Origin: Psococerastis gibbosa
Lineage: Eukaryota; Arthropoda; Insecta; Psocodea; Psocidae
Direction of reading: 5' to 3'
NCBI GenBank assembly: GCA_963971405.1
Contig: OZ020484.1
Location: forward strand, 39,516,770-39,580,769
DNA length: 64,000 nucleotides
Below are positions 46,401 to 55,552 of the stretch, in pieces. Within the stretch, counting starts at the first letter, position 1. The number at the start of each line of letters is the position of its first letter. The translations under genes were made by a program, and so were the position numbers. The notes beneath the pieces were generated by a model. That model was not told where the DNA came from. It ran no database searches and worked only from the letters and a program-made list of their open reading frames with translations.

Positions 46401-49400
46401 TCCAACTTATTGTATATTTATTTATTTTGGACTTTATTTAGACTTAAGGTAATTTATGTGTCTTTTATTTTAGCAACTTTGCAAAGGCAATGTGGAAAAA
46501 ATTGTCAGGCGCCGGAAATGAGAGGAAAAGAAGAGCTAGGGAAGCTGAGAATGAAAAGCAAGCGGCGCAAATGGCCAAATTTCTAAAACGGCCAGGTCCA
46601 CATCCAGACCCAACCCAGCCCCCTAGTACAAGCAAGGAAAGTACGGTTGAGAGTGAGGCCCAGGCGGTTGCGCTGGACGAGGCCATTTTTGAGAACTTGC
46701 CTTGCAGTGAAGAAGAAAGAAGTTTTTCTATGGACATAGCCAAGTGGCCCTCTTACTTGTCTTCACAAGTTATTGACATGATCGTTGAAGAGGGGCCGCA
46801 AAACGGGAAACTCGATGATGATAAATACCCAAAAAATGAGAAAGGCCGGCATTTTTCCAACAGCCATTTCAAAAAAAGCATGCCCAACGGAGAAGTATAT
46901 GAGCGGCAGTGGCTTGTTTATTCCAATTCAACAAAGAAAGTATACTGCTTTTGTTGTCACATCTTCAAGCGCACAAGTCGTTGCCATCTTTCCAATGTTG
47001 GCTCTGACAACTGGCATCATTTGTCTCGTTTACTAACGAGCCATGAGTTTTCTGACGACCACCAGCAAGCCTTATTAACGTGGCTTGAAACGGCTAAAAG
47101 GTTAAAAAAATGTTGTGGCATAGATAAAGGGCTTCAGAAGCAATTGGAGGATGAAAAAGCAAGGTGGTCTTCTGTTATGGAACGAATGATCGCCATCACG
47201 CTGTTTTTGGCTGAACACAATTTGCCTTTTCGTGGTAGCAAGGACACTTTATACACTCCAAGAAATGGGAATTTCTTAGGCCTTGTACAATTACTTGGCC
47301 AATTCGACCCCGTCATGATGGAGCACTTGCGAAGAGTGATGCAGAAGGAATCCAAGCATTTTTATTTTAGCAAAAATATTCAAAACGAAGTAATTAAATT
47401 ATTAGCTGACGAAGTAAGAGGCCAAATATTATCTAAAATAAGAAGTGCCAAGTATTTTTCTATAATTTTAGACTGTACTCCTGACATCAGCCACACTGAG
47501 CAAATGAGTGTCACCTTCAGATTTTTCGACGTCGATGAAGCGCGTGTGCGTGAGTGTTTTTTGACATATAAGCCAGTGGCTGACTCAACTGGAGCCGGCC
47601 TGACGGGCTTATTTTTGGACGAAATAATTGATAAATATGGTATTGACATGAATGACTGCAGGGGCCAAGGATATGATAATGGTGCTAATATGGTTGGACA
47701 CATTAAAGGAGTTCAGAGTCGCATTGCTAAAACCTATCCACGAGCCTTTTTTAACCCTTGCGGCTGTCATAGTCTCAACCTTGTGGTTGCCGATGCAGCA
47801 AAAACTTCTATCAAATCAGTGTCTCTTTTTGGTGTGCTGCAACGGCTGTTTGTGTATTTCTCAAATTCAACAAAGCGGTGGAAGGTGGTCTCAGAGCATC
47901 TGCAAAATTTAAGCCTGAAAAAGGTTTGTGACACACGCTGGGAAAGCAGGATCAACAGCTTGAAAGCAGTGCGGTATCAGTATGCTGAAGTTAAAAGGGC
48001 TCTGGAGGATGAATATGAACAATCAACGGACCCTGTTGCAAGCTCAGAGGCTGAATCGCTTCTTGTAAATTTGGAAAAGTTCGAGTTCTTAATGGCGTTA
48101 GTCATATGGTACGATGTTTTATTCCAGGTTAATCTAGTAAGCAAAACAATGCAATCTGAAACCATGGATTTGTCCGAAGCTACAAAAATTATGAATAAAT
48201 GCTTGAAATTTTTAAAAGAATACAGAAGTACAGGTTTCACTTCTGCACTCATCACTGCCAAAGAAATCGCTGAAGAAGCACAAATCACTCAGGAGTTTGA
48301 AACTGTCCGTCTGCGAAGGAAAAAGAAGATGTTTTCTTATGAAAATCAAGACGAATCTCCTACTGACCCAGAAACAGCGTTTCGCACCTCTGTCTTCTAT
48401 CCAATGATTGACACAGCCATTAATTCATTGCAGTTGCGCTTTTCCCAATTAAGTGACATTAATAGTACATGGCAATTTATGTACGATTTGAAAAAGATCG
48501 ACCATAATGGTTTGAATGCGGCCTGCTCAGATTTAGAATCTGTCTTAACCCATGGCGCTCTCAGTGATATTTCGGGTACCGAGCTAGCCCAAGAAATAAG
48601 GAGCCTTAGTGCGTTCTTAGGCGGCGACGATGGGCATCCAAAGGGGGTTCTTGAGTTTTTGGCAAAGCATTGTTGGAAAGATATGTTTCCAAACGTTTGG
48701 ACAGCTCTCCGCATTTTCATTACTATACCGGTCACTGTTGCTAAGGGAGAAAGGAGCTTCAGCAAGCTAAAATTGATAAAGACCTACCTAAGGTCTGTTT
48801 TAGCTGATGAGAAATTGTCGGACTTAGCCATATTATCCATAGAAAATGAGATCGCCAACAATCTCTCCTATGATCATTTGATTAAAAAATTTGCTAGCAT
48901 CAAAGCTAGGAAGGAGAAATTTCAATAATTTTACATTTAGTTATTAGTTACAGTTGCCTAATACAATCCCTTTATAAGAAGCATGCACAATTTTTTAATG
49001 TCTCCCATACTCAAGCGTTCATGAATAATTTACGGTCTCTGGGAGGGGGGGGGGGGGCGCTAAAATGTAAACTCGCACCACTCAAGAAAATACCTCGGGC
49101 CGGGCCTGAAAATATGACAACAAACAATTGTGCACATATATGCATAGTATAGCTGCACTAGCGGTTGCTAAATCCCAACCTCCTCTATACGACCCCAACC
49201 TTGATATTCGGGTAATTTTACACACACACAAAAAAAAATGGTAGGAGAAATATGTAAGGAGAACCAGGGAGAAATGAATCTGATATAATGCAGATTTACA
49301 GGAAACGCGAGTGTCAAATATCGCACGCAGTCAGGGCCAACCTGATATTCGTTTCATTCTATTCAAGCAGTCCACCAATCATTAGCGTCGCATGGAAGAA

Positions 49401-52400
49401 CCTGCTGGCTTGCACGTAGCTACTCTGAGAACATGCCTCAAGTTATCAGCCTGTGACCACCACAAATGCTGGTTTTGATTCAATTACATTTTACTATTCT
49501 CATTCTTATATTATGACTTTCCGAATTATATTATACTGTATGTACCTATTCCTGCCATAAGTTCTGTCCCTGCGGCATTTTGGCCACGCTGACTGTATCT
49601 CAAGGGTTGATGGTTAGTTGTAGCCGGTGTAGGTTGTAATCGGTAGGACGTATACCAGTTTGCCAATCATTAGTATCCCAACATGCATAGTCGTTGACAT
49701 TGGGCAAGGAGCAATAAATAAGCAGAACATAAAAAGCCCTTCAGGACATTGTTATATACAGTAAGGGTAAAGCCCGATCCTTGTTTTCGGCCAAACGGAA
49801 TTACGAAATCTATTGTTCAAGGTTAATGGCAATGGTGTCATATTATTAACAAAGGTTGGACTTACATTGCATGCTGTGTTAATTATTCAGTATGTTATTT
49901 AGTCATTAGAGCCATATCGAACAATCCGGGTGGAGCTTGATGATGCGAGTAGCACCCAAGTCCGAAATGTCGCCCCCTTTCCCTAACAATGGGATCCACC
50001 CTAATTGTGCGCTGACATTGAGGCCCCCTGCCTAATGACTACTAGCACAGCAGGCAGAATAAGTCCAACTAATCCTGTTAAAGGGAATTAAGTAAGGGTA
50101 AAGACTCGTTTTTATATTACGTACGCCTAAAAGGCGCAAATTCCACCTACGTCAATAGTCAATAGTAAATGTGGTATTGACGAGGTAGCAGACATTAAAG
50201 ACAGTCAAAGAATGTCTGCTAACACGTCAATACCACATTTACCATTGACTATTGACGTAGGTAGAATAAGCGCCTAAACAGCCCTTCATTAATAATAAAA
50301 TAAGAGTAAACCTAATTTGCTAGACCCACAGCTTCAAAGTGATTTATCATCGATTGAAGTAAGCAGTGCAGTACATTTAAAGTGTAATAATGTTTTCACT
50401 ATCAATTATACAGACAGACAGACAGGAAGGAACTTCGTTATCACATCATATCGTCGAGTCAAGCTCAATGTGTTCAACAGGCATGAGTACTTCAGTTCAT
50501 TAAACCACAGATTTAAATTATGCCTGTTGTGCTTTTGTGCTATTTGTAAACATACCGTAATATATATTAGCAGTACACGGATTCCAACACAAAGTATGTG
50601 GCGGAGAGACTTCAATAATGGGGGCCATGACTGGGTGTTGGGCGGAAATCAGTGCCTAAAACAGCTTGGGTTAGTTTAAAGAGTGGGCCGAAAGGCCCAA
50701 AATTCGCTCAAATAGAAAATAAAGACAATTTTCTCTCTTTCTTTCTTCAACACAGCATATTGAGTGGTGCCCAAAGAGTGTGAGGTCTATTGCTTCCTAA
50801 TCCACTGACACTCAACGCAAGATTTCGTATTGTTAAACGTGGACGATCTGAGATCTAGGAATCAGTAATTGATCAACTAAACCCATAAGCCTAAAATGGA
50901 ATCGAAGTCCTATTTCTGCAAATTAGAGTACAGCAGAATGATATTTTTACTGCTGAATTGTGCAGCACCCAACCTAGAGAAATTAATTAATTAATTTCGT
51001 CAAAATAAGTCGGACCACCCTTTGTTCACAAAAAAATTTGGAACGACCACCCAAATTATTCCAAGACAAATGGCGTGTGAGAATTCTTTAACATTGTAAT
51101 AGAATCTCGTGTACTGACAGTGGCTGTACATTAAATAGTTTCACCACAGTTTTAGAAGCCATCGGTAGGAAATACGAATTTATAAACTTAACTCTCCAGA
51201 TTTTCTATAATTGATTTTTCTAGCAGCTGGATAAATAAGGAGCGACAATGAAATGATGATCTCCAATCAGATGACCTTCAAAGCCATAAATAGCACCACA
51301 ATTGTAAACGTTTACTTAAGTAGTCGCCTCATTAGATAGAGCACTACAAAGTAGTGCATCTAAATAAGATAATATGGTGGCAGGCTAACGGCCGCATTGT
51401 ATTATTAGCTCAAGATTAGCTTACTTGTCAAAGCCAAAAATAGGCATGTTTGCAGACTTGAGGGATCTCCTTCCCCCTCCGCCTACACCGGTCGTCTTGG
51501 CGCATAATATATTAGAGAACAACGATATTGTCCAATAAGCAATAAATGAAGAACTAGTAGAATCCGGGCTGATGGGCCGTGGTCGAAATGAAAGTGAACT
51601 TCCAAACGTTTCGTCAACATCTGCGGTCGACAACTTCAGATGTTGACGAAACGTTTGAAAGTTCACTTTCATTTCGACCACGGCCCATCAGCCCGGATTC
51701 TACTGGTTCTTCATTCGACTCCGGCGTTGAAAACCTTGGCAGTCACATTAATAAACGATAACACTTAACCATAATTCATTTCTGTAGCACAATTTTAGAG
51801 ATGGCTTTTTATTTCACGCTTTGCCTTTGATATGGCCAGTGCACGGATCGAAGACTCTTTTAGGCAATGTATTGACAAGTATCACACATAGATACCTTGA
51901 ACTTCTTTTATCATGCTTGTTATTATACACATGGCAACACAGACTAAATACTATTGTATATATGCTTTCTCTGTGGTGATAAGTAACTCTGAAATAAAAG
52001 TCTATTCTATATGCCTTATCTTAATTTTTACTGCATTTGGGGGTCATAAACGCCGAGCAATTGTATATGACAGGCCTAGGTATAGTAGCGAGATCATTCA
52101 CCTCATATTGTAGCCTATTAATAACTGCTCTACAAGTATGTTCTGATAGATATATTGCAATCTAAATCCGGATATACATATATAAAAGCGGTTCCCGGCG
52201 CAGCCTTCGGCTGCTGCCTCCACCACTTGCGCCTGATGCGGGCGGCAGCTCGGCCTCGCGGTCACTGCTCATTTAAATTAATTGTGGTCACACACAACAC
52301 ACACGCAGCACCAACTGTCGGGATAAACGAAAATTAATGGTAGCGCAGTCTGCCACTAGATGTCAGTTGGCGATGGTAGCGCCAACTGTAGGAATAAACG

Positions 52401-55400
52401 AAAATTAAATGTAGCGCAGTCTGCCGCTAGATGTCGGTTGATGTCGGCAGTACCAGCAGCCATGTACACGCACCAATGTAAAATATTCCAAAATCAAATT
52501 ATAAAAACATTCTCCAGTGGACGAAAGTGTTAATCTAAACCATCCTCGAATCTCCTTGAACACACACAACAATATTCATCATAATCGGTCCAGTCGTTTG
52601 AGAGGAGGCCCGGAACACACACACGGACAGTCGAAATATATATATTAAGATATATAGTATATATATATAGATAGACCATAGTTATTTTCACCACTGTTCA
52701 TAACAACAGGGTGCACTGCCAATAGTATATACAGTACGTTACCGTACGACTGGTATGCCTGCTAAACTGAAATCTGCGGACTCATATTTATAAAAGGCAA
52801 ACTTTCTAGAACAGCGGTGCTCGAAAAAGTAGCTGAAATATGAGATGTAGGGTACGTCAGAAAGGAAGAGTAAGTAATAGATATACACAAAAAATTAGGG
52901 CAATCTCAGGGGAGTGGGACTGAAACCGGAACAAGTCCTGAATGGCCAGCAGCCCTACTATACCGTTTGCAAATTGCCTTAACTTCGCGAATTGGAATTA
53001 ATTATTCTCAGTAAACCCCAAGTTGTCCCGTGATAAGATTAAAAGCACTTAAGGCTGAGTGTTCAAAATGTTTTATAAACAAGAAATTTTTTGACGAAAA
53101 TAATTTATTGCTCATTCCACAGATACAAAGATAACAAAGTGAACAGATAAAAATTCATAAAAAATCCAAGTTATCGCAGGAAGTTTATATTTTCTGAACT
53201 GAAATATTATTACCTTTAAAAAATTGGATAAAGAGCCCTGAACCCATTTTGTAGCACAGTTGTAAATCTGTAAGGGAAATAGACAGCTTTCACAGAAAGC
53301 TCGTATTTTTTAAGATTTTTTCATCTGCTCCCTTTTATATCTTTGTGGCTGTGAAACGAGCAGTTAATTAATTTCGTCCAAAAATTACGATAATTTCTTG
53401 ATTACACAACATTTTGAACACTCAGGCTTAACTATTAGCTTAGCTATTTATACACTTTTTTTTCTGTTCTGTTTTAAACAAAAGAGGGCAAAATGCGCAG
53501 GAAATGCAAATTAATAAATTAATTCTTGGCTATATATTTGGTGAGTTTTTAATTTTTTCTCTCTTAGATTTAGACAAGTTATTTAAAATTCTTAATATAC
53601 TCCAAAATTCTATCAGTACATTTTAAGGTTTATTTGTATTTCCTTCAACAATGCAATCCATCCCGTGGTTGGAGACCGTTATCAATATGGCTACTAGTGT
53701 AGCCTGCACAAGAGAAGTACGCTATTTGGCGGGGAAACCATAAGTGTAGCCTGCACAAGCTAAGTACAGAGTTTTTAATCGGGTCCAGGTATCCGTTCTG
53801 CTATGCTGCAATGTGTAAGACTTCGAAATTTTTGCGTTGGTACTTAACTCTGATAGTTGGCTTATGGTTAACGGGTGCCTCGTAAGGCATATTATGGCTC
53901 CCGCCACTCCAGTTAATGTATCTTTATGATGCAATCATATTCTATTATCCCAACAATTTCCCGTGCATTTTGCCATACTTTATATTGTTTTAATTTTCGT
54001 GTATAGAACCGGTATTATAGGGAAGAACCGCACCATATAATACTACAAATAAACAATTGATAATTACAGATAATGATAACGAAAAAAATGAAATACGCCA
54101 TTGCATTTTAATAATTTGTAAGTACTGTTAGTTAGAAATTAGATTTAGTAAGAAGATCCTGCGGTGTAACGCTGAGAGACCAACGTAGAAACCAAGATAT
54201 AAGGCAAGAGATGAGAAACAAGAGAAAAGAGGCTAAACTGGTGGGGGCACGTACTACTTAGAGACGAAAACCACCTAGTAAAAAGAGTAATGAACCGGGA
54301 GATACGAGGAAGAAGACCACCAGGGAGGCCGAAAGTTACAGTGAGAAGTAAGATCACCGGAGATATGAGTTTAGGGCTCTCCACCCAGGACGCACAGAAA
54401 ATGTGTGGAAACGCTGCTGTCGTGCCGCCGACTTTCCTTGAGGATAAAGCGCGGCAAAATTAAAAATTTAGTTGTTGAGGGCTACCCTTTGTTACTTTGT
54501 TGTGTCAAGATGTTTTTTGTGTCCCATAAAATATGGCACTCAATAACAATATGCTGAGTAATTTGTCGCTCAATTAATTGATTTAAAGAGTTAATGTAAA
54601 ATCTGGGTACGAAAATAACTTCGGGTAAAAATCAACAATGTGGTTGTCCTGAGTAAGGAGTTCAAAAACTGTGGTCAACGGGCATTAGTGAAGCCCACAT
54701 GTCACAAATCGAAATTTTTACTAATTTAACGGATATTTTTGACGGGTCTCCCCGATCGATATTTCCTGTGAAAATCAACTGTACGTAGTGGGAGTACTCC
54801 GATTTGCACTAAATATATAAAACCAAATTAGGTGATTTCATTAGGGGTAGCTCCTTCACAGGAGTGTACGGCAGACATGCCCGGATACAGGGGCGGCGGG
54901 GGGTAACTGCCCGCAAAAAAAATTAGGAAAATCTATCGTAAGTTTATTTATTATGCTCTGATTTAACCAATACTACAAATGTATGTTTTTCCTATTTGGA
55001 CTTTTTTGACCCACAGGGCCACAACCCCCCCCCCCCCCCCCCATATGGGCAGGATCCGTCCCTGACGGCAGATATAAGTGAAGTTGACTAGCTGGAAGTG
55101 CTGATACTATTAAGCTGCCACTGACCTGTCCCTAGGTGTGTCCCGGCGAGAAGACGCCAAGGAATGGCGAGCAGATGATTGATTGCTTTCACGTTGAGCT
55201 TCTCTCAGCAATCTTAGGCAGTCATCATTTGACGCGAATGGAAGAGGGGTAACGCGATCAGGACTGGCACATTGACTAATGGCTGAACCCAATTCCACCC
55301 AGGATTCTGTAGACATAAAATCATTCAAATTAAAGATGTTAAAAAATAAATAAAAAAGAGTAAATAATTGAGTATATTACTAAATAACAAATTCACAGTT

Positions 55401-55552
55401 TTTGTTCTTTCGGCCCATAATGCAGACATCTGTTAAACAAAGAAAGCTAACAACGCGCGGCATTGCATATAGAGTAAATACTCGAATATTGGGCCCATAC
55501 TGTCATAAAATTAATGCTTACCTCCCAGTGATTCTTCACTAATCCTGTCCAT
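40365..55552 (-). CDS. BNIP3: BNIP3/NIX-type mitophagy receptor, 6 coding exons
   Basis: BNIP3-family proteins are tail-anchored in the outer mitochondrial membrane and recruit LC3/GABARAP during mitophagy. Exons (minus): 55552-55522, 55306-55126, 43471-43384, 42370-42300, 41645-41502 and 40416-40365. The sum is 567 nt (188 aa plus stop; human BNIP3 is 194) and all phases close. The N-terminus MDRISEESLGESWVELGS contains the LIR W13-V-E-L16, preceded by Ser as in human BNIP3. Next come a Ser/Pro-rich region, the BH3-like signature DWIWDWSSRP (109-118), IPPKDWKFKHPKR, a transmembrane helix at about 153-176 with a glycine zipper (GTGVG), and a short basic tail. The His that follows Ser in the human helix is Leu here. 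Intron 2 is 11.65 kb and holds an intact hAT transposon. Confidence 0.93.
41183..41464. mobile_element. Palindromic MITE, GGTACACACGG family, copy 2
   Basis: Terminal inverted repeat GGTACACACGGATGATTCGA / TCGAATCGTCCGTGTGTACC (one mismatch, about 24 bp with GCGTT). It lies in BNIP3 intron 5, just 3' of exon 5. Internal CCCCTCGACACGG-like blocks are also partly palindromic. It cannot be assigned to a superfamily. Confidence 0.8.
41502..41645 (-). CDS. BNIP3: BNIP3 exon 5 (transmembrane helix)
   Basis: Encodes DWKFKHPKRKTYSIRHAKVG, then SLFSKEVLYTLFITN and VISLLLGTGV. Acceptor TTGCAG, donor GTACGT. FKHPKR and the following hydrophobic helix match the family. Confidence 0.93.
42300..42370 (-). 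CDS. BNIP3: BNIP3 exon 4 (BH3-like signature)
   Basis: Encodes DSDIASNTDWIWDWSSRPDQ and IPP plus two bases, acceptor GTTTCAG, donor GTAAGT. DWIWDWSSRP is the diagnostic BNIP3/NIX block. Confidence 0.95.
43384..43471 (-). CDS. BNIP3: BNIP3 exon 3
   Basis: An 88-nt exon that reads PKSPPNSPNTELNTEDEWKG and then SYINYHFSK in the frame demanded by its neighbours. Acceptor TTTTTCAG; weak donor GTTGGT. SPKSPPNSP corresponds to the Ser/Pro-rich part of vertebrate BNIP3. Confidence 0.8.
44532..44882 (+). repeat. Dispersed repeat family A (copy 5, internally deleted)
   Basis: Starts CCGGTTCGAGTGAACCCGTA, contains ACAGACAGAC and GGTTCCTGGGACC, and ends AAGCTTTCCTTACAC. It is followed at once by the inverted SINE-like copy. 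Confidence 0.65.
44898..45046 (-). repeat. SINE-like repeat, copy 3 (inverted)
   Basis: AACATACAAACAATTAAATG to CAAGCACGCTACCACCTGGC. The best preserved inverted copy, with a B-box-like GATCGGAGAC on the minus strand. Confidence 0.55.
45938..45981. repeat. Subterminal 18-bp hairpin in the hAT element
   Basis: GCCGAGTCCAAGGGGGCG (45938-45955), an 8-nt loop, and its perfect complement (45964-45981). GC-rich, unlike the surroundings. Confidence 0.95.
46490..48928 (+). CDS. hAT transposase (ZMYM1-like, DUF4371/hAT C-terminal domain)
   Basis: 812 aa. The N-terminus is basic and rich in Arg/Glu. A TTF-type zinc finger with CFCCHIF lies at about residues 153-160. The RNase H-like DDE core has IILDCTPD (first Asp about 328) and RGQGYDNGANM (second Asp about 396), then FNPCGCHSLNLVV. 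The C-terminal hAT dimerisation region has ITIPVTVAKGERSFSKLKLI and VLADEKLSDLAILSIENE. This group is often annotated as zinc finger MYM-type protein 1-like. The start is the first Met after an acceptor-like TTTTAG in the 5' region. No frameshift or stop interrupts it. A role in host biology is not suggested. Confidence 0.95.
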   Translation: MWKKLSGAGNERKRRAREAENEKQAAQMAKFLKRPGPHPDPTQPPSTSKESTVESEAQAVALDEAIFENLPCSEEERSFSMDIAKWPSYLSSQVIDMIVEEGPQNGKLDDDKYPKNEKGRHFSNSHFKKSMPNGEVYERQWLVYSNSTKKVYCFCCHIFKRTSRCHLSNVGSDNWHHLSRLLTSHEFSDDHQQALLTWLETAKRLKKCCGIDKGLQKQLEDEKARWSSVMERMIAITLFLAEHNLPFRGSKDTLYTPRNGNFLGLVQLLGQFDPVMMEHLRRVMQKESKHFYFSKNIQNEVIKLLADEVRGQILSKIRSAKYFSIILDCTPDISHTEQMSVTFRFFDVDEARVRECFLTYKPVADSTGAGLTGLFLDEIIDKYGIDMNDCRGQGYDNGANMVGHIKGVQSRIAKTYPRAFFNPCGCHSLNLVVADAAKTSIKSVSLFGVLQRLFVYFSNSTKRWKVVSEHLQNLSLKKVCDTRWESRINSLKAVRYQYAEVKRALEDEYEQSTDPVASSEAESLLVNLEKFEFLMALVIWYDVLFQVNLVSKTMQSETMDLSEATKIMNKCLKFLKEYRSTGFTSALITAKEIAEEAQITQEFETVRLRRKKKMFSYENQDESPTDPETAFRTSVFYPMIDTAINSLQLRFSQLSDINSTWQFMYDLKKIDHNGLNAACSDLESVLTHGALSDISGTELAQEIRSLSAFLGGDDGHPKGVLEFLAKHCWKDMFPNVWTALRIFITIPVTVAKGERSFSKLKLIKTYLRSVLADEKLSDLAILSIENEIANNLSYDHLIKKFASIKARKEKFQ
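49117..50132. other. BNIP3 intron 2 between hAT and MITE
   Basis: Contains a diverged inverted fragment of repeat P (about 49600-49680). Otherwise nothing recognised. Confidence 0.4.
50133..50274. mobile_element. Foldback MITE, TWA-TSD family, member 6
   Basis: 142 bp with ends GGCGCAAATTCCACCTACGTC / GACGTAGGTAGAATAAGCGCC and arms containing CAATAGTAAATGTGGTATTG. It closely resembles member 5. The right flank is TAA and the left is AAA (mutated). Confidence 0.85.
51546..51714. mobile_element. Foldback element family N, full copy
   Basis: Almost perfect 169-bp palindrome: ATGAAGAACTAGTAGAATCC / GGATTCTACTGGTTCTTCAT, with CCGGGCTGATGGGCCGTGG and CCAAACGTTTCGTCAACATC inside. Related to 22973 and, in its inner part, to 750-790. 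Confidence 0.88.
52180..52665 (+). repeat. Retroposon-like repeat with 71-bp internal tandem and TA-rich tail
   Basis: Two 71-bp units (CCAACTGT at 52311 and 52382, each followed by GATAAACGAAAATTAA-like sequence and GTAGCGCAGTCTGCC). Then comes TCGGTCCAGTCGTTTGAGAG and ACACACACACGGACAG leading into (TA)n. That ending is common in arthropod non-LTR/SINE tails. Confidence 0.65.
53053..53427. mobile_element. MITE with TTAA target duplication
   Basis: TTAA (53049-53052) then GGCTGAGTGTTCAAAATG ... CATTTTGAACACTCAGGC then TTAA (53428-53431). The inner arms (GACGAAAATAATTTATTG / TTAATTAATTTCGTCC; CACAGATACAAAGAT / ATCTTTGTGGCTGTG) are also complementary. The TTAA duplication points to piggyBac- or Kolobok-like mobilisation. 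Relatives of the arms occur near 42672, 50985 and 58043-58216. Confidence 0.85.
54150..54470 (+). pseudogene. RTE-like LINE C-terminal fragment
   Basis: In one plus frame RLNWWGHVLLRDENHLVKRV and then GRRPPGRPKVTVRSKITGDM, aligned with RLAWWGHVERRN...VGRPKITVEWKIRADM of the 24-27 kb LINE. Upstream frames are broken. The sequence ends near a GATAAAGCGCGGCAAAATT tail. It is an older, different RTE lineage. Confidence 0.75.
55126..55306 (-). CDS. BNIP3: BNIP3 exon 2 (LIR motif)
   Basis: Acceptor TCTACAG and donor GACAG|GTCAGT. Encodes SWVELGSAISQ and later LRLLREAQRESNQSSARHS, which aligns with the human KILLDAQHESGRSSSKSS segment. It ends with two bases that give Ser with exon 3. Confidence 0.9.
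55522..55552 (-). CDS. BNIP3: BNIP3 exon 1 (start codon)
   Basis: Ten codons, MDRISEESLG, plus one base before GTAAGC. The leftover G completes Glu of ESWVEL in exon 2. This gives EESLGESWVEL, matching human EESLQGSWVEL, and it fixes both the start and the exon. Confidence 0.88.

Larger units (their letters stand above)
45893..49108 (+). mobile_element. Complete hAT DNA transposon with 8-bp TSD
   Basis: Terminal inverted repeats CAGGCCCGGCCCG / CGGGCCGGGCCTG at 45893 and 49108, flanked on both sides by AAAATATG (45885-45892, 49109-49116), a perfect 8-bp target-site duplication as made by hAT transposases. Total 3216 bp with an uninterrupted transposase. A strong hairpin sits near the left end (45938-45981). 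It lies in BNIP3 intron 2, antisense to BNIP3. The intact TSD, TIRs and ORF indicate a recent insertion that may still be autonomous. Confidence 0.96.

Noticed and set aside
46465..48765. Minus-strand ORFs inside the hAT transposase
   Set aside because: Antisense shadows of the 812-codon transposase.
46490..48928. hAT ORF as a domesticated ZMYM1 host gene
   Set aside because: It is flanked by matching TIRs and a perfect 8-bp TSD, so it is a transposon, not a domesticated gene.
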